Source: Ichthyophthirius multifiliis (Eukaryota > Ciliophora > Oligohymenophorea > Hymenostomatida). Taken from it: a DNA stretch of 56,150 nucleotides. Under the pieces are notes generated by a model. It searched no databases. It was given only the letters and a program-made list of their open reading frames with translations, and had not been told where the DNA came from. Shown one piece after another: positions 11,176 to 22,125 of this stretch. Location: positions 1 through 56,150 of the forward strand of contig NW_004086370.1 of NCBI RefSeq assembly GCF_000220395.1, in the 5' to 3' direction. Numbering within the stretch: the first letter of the stretch is position 1; each line of letters starts with the position of its first letter. Both the position numbers and the translations under genes were made by a program.

Positions 11176-12956
11176 ATGAACTCTTAAGAACAAATCAATT
11201 ACGACTACATAGCCCTTCCTCATGGTTAAAAAAGAAAACCATAATATTTACCTGAAAAGTTTGCCCCTTAAGCAATTATTAGATAGTAATAAAAAGTTGA
11301 TCAGGCTATTTAAAACGGATATAAAATTGATATTCCTTTCCTTTATTAAACTGAATATAAAATGGAAAATTACAAAGAAGTCTTAAAAAATGTTGATAAC
11401 TAAATAAAAATAAATATTGATTAATTATTTTAAAATGAATCTAAAGAATTAGTAAATTAATTTTTATATTTTAATTAAAAAAAACAAAATTTTATTAAAA
11501 ATATAGTTGGAATGCTAAGCTTAGAAAAAATTCATTATTCATAGATTTTATATAGATACTTTGAATTTGATTAAATAAGTAAAAATATCAATATATATAA
11601 AATATATATAATAAATAAATAAATATATATATATAATTATATATATAAAAAATAAATTTATTTATAAATTTTTATATATATTTATATATATTTTATATAT
11701 ATTTTATTTATTTAAATTTTATATAAATATTTATTATTTTTTTATAGGGTAAATTTACTGTAGAAGAATTAAGATGCTATTTGTTAGTTCGCTCTTATAT
11801 TTAATATCATTTTGTTATAAATCACTACTTTGTTTTATTAGGAATCACTTTAAGTTTAGTGTAAAATAATTTTTTTTTATTTATTTTTTTTATTTTATAT
11901 ATAAATTATATTTTTTTTTCTTTTTAAATTTTTATAAGTATTTACTTAAATTAAAAAATTATAATAATCTTTTTTTAATATATATTTTTTGTTTAAAATA
12001 TTCATAAAAAATTATATAAATTTAAATTAGTGATGATAAAAAAAAATATGATTAATACCAAAAAATAAGTAAAATATTTGGATAATATGAAGAAACCGAT
12101 TTATTTTATTCTGAAAATTAAGTATAGAAAAACAAAATAGTCCAAGACATACTTTTATTATTAATAAAAGTATGGCTTTTTGATAAATTTGAGATAAAAT
12201 CAAATGACTTTTTTGCTACTAAAGAAGTAAACGATAAAATATAACAATTATTAAGCCAAATTGAATAATTATGCAATGAATAAAATCCCTAATAACAAGA
12301 ATAGTAAAAATAAGAAATTGAGATTATTATGACAGACTAATTTCTTAAAGTGCAGATTACCAAAAAGGAATTCAAAAAATAAATTCTTATTTATGAAGTA
12401 ATGAATATACTTTTTACCATTTCGAAAGCTTGAGAGTTGGAAATTATGTAATCGATTAAATGATTTGTAATTAAAGAAATTTAGAATAAGCCTATTAAAG
12501 TAAGTTTTGGTATAGTACTCATGCTTCGAATAATTATAAACTTTTTGAAGGATAATTTTATTCTTTATTACCTAATATTGATATGAAAAAATTCTAATAA
12601 TAAGCTGATGTATTTAATATATCTATCTCTATTTTTATTTATTTTATTTTATTCAGTTTAGTGATTTTGTTATGAATGGAGCTGCTAAAGTTGCATAAGA
12701 ACTTGTTTTATTATAAGATAGACATTTTAAGTCTTAAGATTTTATTGGAACATAAAAAGAACCTGTAGATGATGCTAAATTTAACAAAATGATTGGAAGA
12801 TGTTATCTTTATCCAAGAGAAGGTGAATATGTTTATGGAAGATTCTTTTATTTCTAACTTATATATTTAAATACAGAACATTTACGTAAATATATATATT
12901 TATTTTTTGTTATAATTTTATTTTTTATAGACAATATAAAAGATTAATAAAATTGA
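11176..12956 (+). CDS. unrecognised protein, about 440 residues
   Basis: I do not recognise the family. ATG 11176 gives MNSQEQINYDYIALPHGQKR and a conserved-looking block YLPEKFAPQAIIRQQQ. Next comes YRYFEFDQI, an intron of about 170 nt rich in TA (about 11580-11746), and GKFTVEELRCYLLVRSY. The F-x-F-D...GKFTVEEL pattern is faintly EF-hand-like, but the loop is too short to call. The middle is helical and Q-rich. The last third is compact and less biased: KFWYSTHASNNYKLFEGQF, FVMNGAAKVAQELVLLQDRH and MIGRCYLYPREGEYVYGRFF. Stop is TGA 12954-12956. Introns near 11863-12029, 12398-12428, 12608-12656 and 12890-12931 are inferred. The join at about 12400 is the least sure. A + strand neighbour of the F-BAR-like gene; no functional link is visible. 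Confidence 0.6.
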
Positions 12957-13293
12957 GTTTTGAAATAATAGTTATTTAAAATATATTTTTTTTTTATTAG
13001 AATAACTTTTATTATATTTATAAGTTTTTTCTATTTAATTTGTAATTTGTATTTTTTTTTTTTTTTTGATTTAAAATACTATCTAAAAAAAAGCCCCTTT
13101 AAAAAGATAATATTAATAATTTTCTTCTTCTTCTTTTTTTTTTAATTTAAAAAAAATGAATTAATAATAAATAAAAGATATAAAAAACAAAAAAATAAAA
13201 CAAAAAATAAAAAAAAAGAAATAAAAAAAATATTAAATAAGAAAAAATAAAATAATAGTAATTATAATTAAAAAAAAAAAAAAAAACTATAAA
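12957..13293. other. AT-rich intergenic DNA
   Basis: About 340 bp of T and A tracts with a TTC repeat near 13121-13131. Nothing gene-like. Confidence 0.5.
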
Positions 13294-13689
13294 ATGAGTG
13301 AAGAAGTAAAAAACTTAGACCCAATTTAAAAATTAAACATTGAATCTGAAATAAACTTACAAAGAAAAAAACTCATGACTAAAGATATTAGCTTTTACAG
13401 CTAATACGATTATATTCCAATTTAAGAAGATAGAAGATAATTAATGTAACAAGCTTTATAAAATTGGCACACAATTTTAAAACCTACAATAACTAATCTT
13501 AAAAAAGCTAATGTAGAAGAAATTTAAGATAGATTATATAGAAAATTAAAAAACTGGGAAGGTGAATTAAATAGTTGCGTTATGAATTCCAAAAATGTAA
13601 AAGATGTTAATTATTGTTCGGATTCTTTTATTAATCACTTGAATGGAGAAGGGCTTGATTTTCTTAAGTAAATTCTTAAAGAATATTGA
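13294..13689 (+). CDS. unrecognised intronless 131-residue protein
   Basis: A single uninterrupted frame from ATG 13294 to TGA 13687-13689, with eleven in-frame TAA or TAG codons read as Gln. The protein starts MSEEVKNLDPIQKLNIESE and is mostly helical and charged (RRQLMQQALQNWHTILKP, EEIQDRLYRKLKNWEGEL). It ends in a region with two cysteines thirteen residues apart (SCVMNSKNVKDVNYCSDSF) and FLKQILKEY. There is no signal peptide or membrane segment. Base composition is clearly richer in G/C than the flanks, so it is a real gene. I cannot name a family. It is the last gene before a 1.8-kb gene-free stretch. Confidence 0.7.
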
Positions 13690-14713
13690 AAAATTAATAA
13701 TTTTAAAATGTTATTTTGTTTTGTTTTGTTGATTTTTTTTGTTTTTTTTTTGCTTTTTTTTATTCTTTTTTTTATTCTTTTTTTTATTCCATATTTTTAT
13801 TTAAAAAAAATAAAAATAGAATTTAAAACTTAAAATTTGTATTTTTTTATTTTTTTTTATGTATTATATGGAACAAATAAAATTAAGATTATATTTAATA
13901 AAGAAATATTTTTGTTTTATATAAAAACTTTTTAATTAAATAAACATAGCATTATTTGAACAAATAATACACTTTATTTATTATTAAAATATAATTAAAT
14001 ATAATTTTATAATAAATATAAAGATTTTATATTTTTATTATTTAATAAAATACTTTATATATTGGTTTTTATTTTAATTTTAGTTAAACAAAAAATATAA
14101 TTAATTTTGTTCAAATTAAATATATATATATATAAAACTTTTAATATTTAAAATTATTATTATTATACTTTTTAGACTATACAGAGATAAATAATTAAAA
14201 TAAATTATATTTAGAAGTAAATTATATTTAGAAGTAATATATTTAATTAAATAAAAGTAGTCCTAATATTTAAAATCAGTATAAGTATTTTTAGTTTCTT
14301 CTTAAAAATAAATTAAAATTAATATATTAATTTTTACTAAAGTCGTTAAAACTAAATATTATAGTTATAAAAAAGTTAAGAAGTTTTAATGTATAAAAAT
14401 AATTACTATTATATTTCATAATAATAAATTTAATAAAAATCAAGTAGTCAATAATAATATAATAAAATTAAAATATTTTTAAAAATTTAATTATTTATTT
14501 AATTATGATAATAAAAATTTAATAAAATAAGAATAAAAAGAGAGTAAATATAATTAAAATATGAATATATATCAAATAAAATTAATTATATTTGCAAATT
14601 TATATAAAAGAAATAAAGTTTAATTATAAAACTAAAGTATCATTTAAAAATAAAAAATTAAATAAGAGCAAAACTAATATTTAAGTGAAACTTAGTTAAA
14701 TAAAAACTTTAAA

Positions 14714-14784
<71 letters not shown>

Positions 14785-15480
14785 CAAAGTTTTTATAATA
14801 AATTAATTATATTAAAAATATTATTATGTTTTGTATAATATAAATAACAATCAATTAAAAAAAGTAAAAAAAAAAATATTTATTAAAATTAAAATTATAA
14901 TTAATAAATAATTTAATTAGTAAAAATAAATTCAATAATTATATATTTAATATTATTAATAATTATTGAAAATTTATCAAATTTAATTATTTTTAATCAA
15001 AACAAAAACTAAAAGCTTTAGTTAAAATATGAAAGAATTATATATTTTTTACTTTTGTTTGTATTTAATATTGATTTTATTTATTATTATCCTTTTATAT
15101 TTATAAAATAAATATTTTAATATTATTTATTAATAAAATAATTATTTTAAAATAGTTTTTTTATTTATTAACTATATTTAATTAAAATTTTTTACATTTA
15201 AAAATACTATAATTTATTGATTAAAATTAACAGTCTAATAATAAAAGTTATATGAGAGGTAATCAATATATAGCAAATATTATTTTAAATTAAGTAAAAC
15301 AACAGCATGTTATTAAAACAAAAATACAAAAAATTATGAATTAAATGATAAACAATATATGAGTACATAAAAAGAAATATATTATTCTATTTCTTGTTCT
15401 TTTTTTCAATCCATAATTAAATAAAAAAATAAAAAAAAACTGTTTATAATATATATTTTTTTTTTATTTATTAAACTATA
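13690..15480. other. 1.8-kb gene-free AT-rich region with microsatellite
   Basis: No coding frame on either strand. It contains a TA dinucleotide run at 14718-14779 and two adjacent copies of a 17-bp unit around 14203-14236 (AAATTATATTTAGAAGT). Otherwise A/T tracts. Confidence 0.55.
14718..14779. repeat. TA microsatellite
   Basis: About 31 uninterrupted TA units, in intergenic DNA. Confidence 0.9.
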
Positions 15481-17333
15481 ATGTTAAAAATAAATTAATT
15501 TAACGATAAAAAAAATTTAATAAGGTTATTTATTTTATATATAAAACTTTATACTCAAAAAAAATAAATAGAATTTCATATTAAACACCATAAAAAGATT
15601 AAGATTTTTTAAAATAAATTAAAGATTTAGGAATGAATAAATAAAACTCAGATGATAATGTTAAAAAATAATAAGAATTAAAATAATCAAATATATATAA
15701 TTGTAAACAAATTAAAATAATAATTTTTTACTTTAAAAAATTATTTAGAATAAAAATAATTACTAAAAGTTGAATAACAAATAATTCTTAAAGAAAAAAA
15801 TGATAATTTTTAATAAGAAACTTATTATAATTATTAAAAATAATATATTTAATAAGTTTATAATGGCTTATCTTTTTCATATAAAGTAAAATAGAATTAA
15901 TTATAAGCTAATGATATATAAAATTTATAAATATATCAGACAAATATGATGAATGAAACATAGGAAAATGAAAATATTGAAAAGTAAATATAGAAAAAAA
16001 AAAAATTAATATTTAAGAAGAACAACAATTAACTAGGTTTTTTAAATTTATTTAACTAGAAAAAAAAAAAAAAAATCAAAGGCAAAGGCAAAATTAATCA
16101 TAATAACACGTAAAAAATTTTGGATTAAGACTTTATGATTTAGCACTAAAATAATAATATTTTAAGTAAAAAAATAAACTTTATATAAAAAATAAAATAT
16201 AGGAAATAAAAATAAGAGAATCTTGATAAATAAAAAGAACTCGAAATACTAAGAGATTGCACTTTTAGTCCTTCTATAAATAAAAAAAAAAAAATTAAAA
16301 ATAATAATATTTAAAAGTAAATTAATAAATATTATTGTTTCACAAAAATCTATATTAAATAAAAATTAAGAGAAACTTTTTATGAAAGAATGAATTAGTG
16401 GAAATTATAAAGAGATAATTATATAAATAATATTATCTAATAAAACTATCAAAAATAAATGGAAGCTTGCACTTTTTAACCATAAATATAATTCTATGAA
16501 AAATAAAAGTAAAAAGATAATTAAAGCCTTAATAAAACTATAAATTACACAAACTTATATGAGAGATAAATAGAATGGAAAAGTAAAATTTAATAAAAAA
16601 ATTAAGAAAAAAGATAAAGCTTTTATAAATCCATGACAGAAAAAGACCAAAAAAAAAGTTTTAAGTTAAATTGAATAATGAAAGTAATTAATAAAAATTA
16701 CATTAGTCTTTAAATAGTTAGAAATTATAAAATAAATTAAATAAAATAATAAAATCTATTAGAAAAAGTAAATAATATTAATAAAATACAGTTAAAACGC
16801 ATATATAACTAAATAATTTTAGTGTATTTAATTTTATTTGATATTTATTTACATATTTTAAAAAAAAGAAATTGCTTAATACAGAACCATCTGAAATCAA
16901 ATAAAAAAAAGAAAAAAAATTAATAAAAAATAATAGTTTATAATAAAATTTCATAAAATTAAATAGATATTGTAAAAATAATGTATTTTTTTTTTTATTC
17001 AGTTAGAAAAATAATTAAATATAATAAGATTCAAATGGATTAATTGCTTAAAAAAAATAACGATTTTTACTTAGATTTATTCAAAAAATATGGTCTTATA
17101 TTTTTAAAAAATAAATAAATGTAAAATATTGAATCATTAGAAGAATAAAAGTAAAAAATAGTATAATAGTTTATAAATTAAAATGAAATTTAAATAACAT
17201 AATTTCCATTTTTAACTAATAAAAAAAATATAAAGATGCTTTTGATAATCAAAATATAAAAATTAAATAAAATAAATATGTTTTAAAAAATATTTAATAA
17301 CTAAATAATATAAATGAAAATATAAAATAATGA
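15481..17333 (+). CDS. long Q/K-rich protein with CTFxPxI repeats
   Basis: Starts at ATG 15481 (MLKINQFNDKKNLIR, first intron about 15524-15570) and ends TGA 17331-17333. The first half is Q/N/K-rich coil. From about 16250 it shows the ciliate pattern of CTF-P modules separated by YER..WK helices: ILRDCTFSPSIN, ETFYERMNQWKLQRDNY, KQMEACTFQPQIQFYEK and NLYERQIEWKSKIQQK. Proteins with such modules are common in ciliates and flagellates; their role is unknown, often assumed cytoskeletal. A final helical part follows (MDQLLKKNNDFYLDLFKKYG, MQNIESLEEQKQKIVQQF). Two frame changes, near 16660 and 17228, sit exactly in A-runs and are not explained by introns. If the first is real, the protein ends earlier, at TGA 16672-16674. 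A TA run and the gamma-CA gene follow. Confidence 0.6.
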
Positions 17334-17398
17334 AAAATTAAATGTATATGAAAAAATATTAATATATAATTTTTAAAATGTAAAAATAAAAATAAAGA

Positions 17399-17401
<3 letters not shown>

Positions 17402-17459
<58 letters not shown>
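17402..17459. repeat. TA microsatellite
   Basis: About 29 uninterrupted TA units, starting about 70 bp after one gene and ending about 50 bp before the start codon of the gamma-CA-like gene, so inside its likely promoter. Confidence 0.9.
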
Positions 17460-17462
<3 letters not shown>

Positions 17463-17510
17463 TTATATATAATTATAATTTTTTTATTTTAATTTATTAT
17501 CTTATCACTT

Positions 17511-18473
17511 ATGTCAGTTTTTTTTGCAATTAAAAATTACGTATAAAATACAGTTGGTCGTATGATTCGTGAAACAGGACTAGGTAATAAATATATAAAT
17601 CTATATTCAAATAATAAAGAACTTGACAGATGGGGTTCGAAATTCTAAAGAGATATTGCTTGTTGGGAACCTTTATCTCGTCATAGAAATATTTTACCCT
17701 TATATGATAAAATACCAACATTTTATAGCAATGCATTTATTTCACCTAATTGTACATTGATAGGAGATGTATTTTTAGGTCAAAACACATCTATTGGGTA
17801 ATTTAATTATATTTATTTTATTAATAAATATTGAATTAAACATTTTTTTAAAGTTATGGGTCAACTTTAAGAGCTGATTTAAATCCAATTAGGTATATTT
17901 TATATATTTAAATTTAAATTAATAAATTTAATTCAAATTATTTTATATATTTAATAATTTAATAAAAAATAGAGTTGGACATAATACTAATATAGGTGAT
18001 AAAACAGTAATTAGTAATGTAGATACATTACCATCTGGAATTCCTACATCAACAACCATAGGTTAATAAAATAATCAATATGTTCGAAATTAAAAATTAT
18101 TATAAATTTAGGAAATAATGTTAATATAGAAGATAACGTCGTTTTACAATCATGTATTATTGATGATTTTGTTACTATTGGAATTTCTTCTATAGTTTTA
18201 GAAGGTTCCTAATTAGAAAGAGGATGTGTTATTGCTCCCAACTCTTTTGTACCTGCTGGACATTTAATTCCTGCTTATTAATTATGGGGAGGAAGTCCTG
18301 TTAGGTATTTTTTTAATCAATATTTTTATATAGTAATTTTTTTTAGATATATTAGGGATTTAACTACAGAAGAAAAATAATAATATTTTAAAAAGTAAGA
18401 AGAAAATTTTTAAATAGGAAAACAAAATAAAGAAGCATTATTATTGACTGGATATAATCCAACTTCTTAATGA
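17511..18473 (+). CDS. gamma-carbonic-anhydrase-like protein (mitochondrial complex I type)
   Basis: Left-handed beta-helix proteins of this family sit on the matrix side of mitochondrial complex I in plants, algae and ciliates. ATG 17511 gives MSVFFAIKNYVQNTVGRMIR then ETG, matching the family start (RETGxxxDRxG; here KELDRWGSKF). Hexapeptide repeats follow: NAFISPNCTLIGDVFLGQNT, SIGYGSTLRADLNPIRVGHN, TNIGDKTVISN, GNNVNIEDNVVLQSCIIDDF, APNSFVPAGHLIPAYQLWGG and SPVRYIRDLT. Stop TGA 18471-18473; about 244 residues. Introns lie near 17803-17857, 17893-17972, 18063-18111 and 18306-18346. The positions that carry zinc-binding His in active enzymes (VHV and GHSAVLHGC regions) are VISN and EDNVVLQSC here, so zinc binding is probably lost. 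It is then a structural subunit. The N-terminus could target mitochondria but shows no strong basic presequence. Confidence 0.85.
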
Positions 18474-19085
18474 AAAATAAAAATTTATTTATATAATGAT
18501 ATTTTTAAAAAAAAATATTTAATAAAAGAAATATTTCTTTTTTATTTATTTTTTATTAAATTTGCAATTTTTTTAGAATAAATAATAATTCTAAAAGTTT
18601 TAATATTAATATTATATATATATTTTTTATTAAAGAATTTAATAATAATTATAAAAATTTTCAATTTAAGAAATAATTTTATAAATAATCTATATTTTTA
18701 TGTAATTAAGAAATACTGTTACTAGAGTTACTTCTATTTACATTAAGAATTTAAAATTAATCTTTTTTAAATTTTAATTTAAATTAGTAAAAAAAAAAAA
18801 AGTAAAATCTAAAATCTAATATTTATAAATTAATTTTATTTTTTTGTAAAAAATTTATTTAGATAAACCAAAAAAAATATATTAATATTATATTATTTAA
18901 ATTTAAATAATCTTATAATAAATATCAATATATAGGAAATTGAAAATGATTATAATTATATTATTAAACTATAATTAATTATATTTTAAATATAAAATAT
19001 ATATTTATTTTTTATAAAATTCTTTTTTTTTTACTATAAAAACACTATAAATTATAATAAAAACTTAATAATTATTATTTGATAA
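18474..19085. other. AT-rich intergenic DNA
   Basis: About 610 bp between + strand genes; A/T tracts only, no further feature seen. Confidence 0.5.
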
Positions 19086-19604
19086 ATGGGAAATTTTTTA
19101 TGTGCAGCATGCACATCTTTAGATGAATAACATTATTAATAATTGCAAATAAAAGAAGTTACCTAAAAGAAAAATTTAATATAATTTATAAATAACTAAA
19201 GAACAATTCACTATTCATAGCAAAATATTTAAGTAGAATAATATTTAATACAAGTATAACATTCAGAATAATAAAAGTGTAATCATTTTTGGACAAAGCC
19301 TTAAAAATATAATAATTTTGAAGCATAATATAGACCATCTACTATATATTAAAATAATTTTCGTTAAATAGAAAAAGTTGAATATTTTATTATAAAAAAA
19401 TATTAAAAAATAATTATAATAAAGTAAGCGGCTATAAAAATACAAAAGTGGTATAAAAATAGATTAATTGATTTAAAATATATAAATAATAATTGTAATT
19501 AAAAAATTTAAATAAATATATTTAAACAAAAAAAATATATAAATAATCAATATAATATTTATTTATTTTTAAAAAAAGAAAATAAAGATAAACTTTCAAA
19601 ATGA
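19086..19604 (+). CDS. small IQ-motif protein with an N-terminal myristoylation/palmitoylation signal
   Basis: One uninterrupted frame, ATG 19086 to TGA 19602-19604, 172 residues. It begins MGNFLCAACTS. Gly-2 followed by N-F-L-C is a good N-myristoylation context, and Cys-6 and Cys-9 next to it are likely palmitoylation sites, so the protein should be membrane-anchored by lipids. Near residues 115-127 (about 19425-19468) is KQAAIKIQKWYKNRL, which fits an IQ motif (IQxxxRxxxx-like) that binds calmodulin or centrin. The remainder is Q/N/K-rich and helical. The combination suggests a calcium-responsive membrane-associated protein. That is inference. I do not recognise an orthologue. The DNAJC11 gene follows on the same strand after about 300 bp. 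The C-terminus is low-complexity, so an alternative splice form there cannot be excluded. Confidence 0.6.
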
Positions 19605-19902
19605 TTAAATAATTATAACCAAAAAGATGAATTATTATAAAAAAAATAAAAAATAAAAAAATATTTAATAAATAAAAACAATATAATTAAAAATCTAATA
19701 TATAATCAAAAATAAAAAAAAAAAAAATTAGCAAAAAAAAATAATATATAATAAAAAGGAATAAAATAATATAAATAAAATATTAAGATATAAAAAATTA
19801 AATTAAATATATTAATAAATAAAATATATAAATTAAATAAATTAATAAATAAAATAAATAAATACATAAATATATAATTAAAATATAATATAAATAATAA
19901 AT

Positions 19903-21942
19903 ATGCAAATTCAAGAAGAAGAAATGCTTGATTGTCCATATATATTATTAAACTTACCTTAAAATTCAAAATTTAAAGATATAAGGGATAAATATTTTTA
20001 ATATTCAAAAGTATTTCATCCTGATAAACAAGATCCACAATTATATTTCGAATCTAGAAAGCATTTCTAATTAATTGATAAAGCATATAGATCAATTTCA
20101 AATCCTTTTTTGAAATTTTTATATGATTACTATTCGTATTAAGGTTTAATATTATAAATAAATTCCATAAATTAATAAATATAAATAATTATACTAAGGA
20201 ATTAAATTATATTAAAATAATTTAAATAAATTTGATAATTTAGAAGAAGAATTCAATCATTTATACGATGAATAATGTTAAAATTAATAAACTAAAAAAA
20301 TAATTAAAATTCTTAAATAAGTAAAATATAAATTAATAAATATAAAATTTATTATAATAAAAGAAAATTCACTAAAAAATGTTATATCTTAAAACATTAT
20401 AAACAGAAGAATAATTTTACTTGAATAATATAAGAAATATTTAATTAAAGATAGATTTAAACGCCTAAGATTATAGTAATACTAATTCAACTTAATAAAA
20501 AAGGTTAAAAATAACTTAAATATAGATATTTAAAATAATACAATTACCCCTAATATATGGAATTTAACATGAAATTTAATTTTAATCACAAGCATAAGGC
20601 ATGGATGACTATAAAAATTCTTTTACAGGCGGACTAACTTATAGAATTTAAAAGAAAATTAAAAACAATGATATAACAGTAAATAAAATATTTATTTTTT
20701 TAAAAGTAAAAAAAATAAAAAAGATTGATACTAGTTATGCAAATAAAGTATAAGAAATATCTGTTTAAATAAATAGAATTTTATTTAAAAAAATGAATTT
20801 TTCTTATATTTTTAAATTAAGAAATTATGGATATATGAACTTTTTTAGTTTCAATAAAAAAATAGGGCAAAAACTAAACTTAATTTCAAATGTTTCGACT
20901 TTTTCAACTGGAAGTTCTACTTTTAATTTAACTTTGAATAAATATTTTCCCACAAAAAGCCTTAATATGGAAACTGAATTTTACATAGACTAAAATTAAA
21001 TTAATTAAGAAGTAAATTTTTAGAAAGGAATAAATAAAAAAAATAGTATATTTTTTGGTTTTGCGTAAAAAAACCAAAAAGGTAACTAAGGATGGTTTTT
21101 GACGGCAAACTCATTTTTCGGATGGAAATATGTAGTAAATTAAAATACTTCTATGGAAATTAGAAATTGTTTTGGAATAGGTATATATGAACTTACATTT
21201 AAATTTAAAAGATTTGGCTTTTAATTAAATATTCCGGTATTTTTTGGAGGAAATCCTTCGTTATAAAAATTTTTTTTGATGTTTGGAAGCTTTTTGGTAG
21301 GAGGATCAGGTATTTTAGGATATTAAAAATGGAGAAAAAGACTTAAAAAAGATAAAGTAATTTTCAGAAAATAATATAAATAGAGAATTTAGGAAGAAAA
21401 AGAAACTTTAATTTAGCTTTTGAAGAAGTTTAGAATTTTATATAAGATAAAATTAATTTTGAATTAAATATTTAGTAATTTTTTATTGTTTTATTATTTA
21501 TTTTTAAGAAGTATATATAAAATAAAATAGAGGACTAATTATTATTAAAGCTTTTTTAGGAGAAACTGAAAAAATCAAAAAGATTTATAAATAAAGCAAT
21601 AATTAAAAACCCAAAAATATATAAGAAATTCTCAATTTATAAAATTAAAATATCGATCTTCCATTTAATTTAGACGATTAATTTTCTGAAGTCATTAATA
21701 TTACACCTTTTGTACAAAGTTTAGTTGTAAATTCATTAATAAATTGCAGATTTGAATCTGTTTTGGAATTATAAGGATTGTTTAATCCTTGTCTTATGGG
21801 TATACCAATTATTTTTATTTAGTATTTTTATAATGGAGTAACTTAATAGATTTTAATTAAAGCTGGGGAGTTAATTTAGATTGGAAATTATTAGAAAATT
21901 CAAAAAACATGGACTTTAAAAAAATAATTATTAAGTTTTTGA
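19903..21942 (+). CDS. DNAJC11: DNAJC11 homologue (mitochondrial J-domain protein)
   Basis: DNAJC11 belongs to the mitochondrial intermembrane bridging complex that links MICOS with the outer membrane. ATG 19903 opens a J-domain: DIRDKYFQYSKVFHPDKQDP, with the HPD triad at 20017-20025, then IDKAYRSISNPFLKFLYDYY and SYQG. After an intron (about 20143-20195) comes IKLYQNNLNKF, like the family's KRGLEMEGWEV. The centre is a beta-strand-rich region (FTGGLTYRIQKKI, YIFKLRNYGYMNFFSF, GWFLTANSFFGWKYVV, FGIGIYELTFKF). The end is the DUF3395-like domain: DLPFNLDDQF, TPFVQSLVVNSLINCRFESV, GLFNPCLMGIPIIF and YFYNGVTQQILI. Stop TGA 21940-21942. Domain order and the DUF3395-type end exclude a generic J-protein. 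Exon joins near 20330-20500 and 21430-21510 are uncertain. Confidence 0.85.
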
Positions 21943-22125
21943 TAAATAAGATTTATATAAAAAAAATAGTTTACCAATATTTACTTAAATTATAAATACA
22001 ATAGTTTAAAATAAAAATTATTAATTATTGGAAATTTTAAATTTAATAAAATTTGATTTATATTTAATAAAAAACATATTATTAATAAAATAACAATTTT
22101 TTTTTTTAAATATATTCTATATAAA

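Noticed and set aside
13690-15480. Centromere or replication origin because of extreme AT content and TA run
   Set aside because: The whole genome segment is extremely AT-rich, and ciliate origins cannot be recognised from composition alone.
19706-19969. Minus-strand hydrophobic 87-codon frame resembling a membrane protein
   Set aside because: It is the complement of A-rich spacer and the start of the DNAJC11 J-domain; hydrophobicity is a by-product of T-rich sequence.
17511-21942. Mitochondrial gene cluster or operon (gamma-CA and DNAJC11 close together)
   Set aside because: An unrelated small IQ protein lies between them, each gene has its own spacer, and ciliate nuclear genes are monocistronic.
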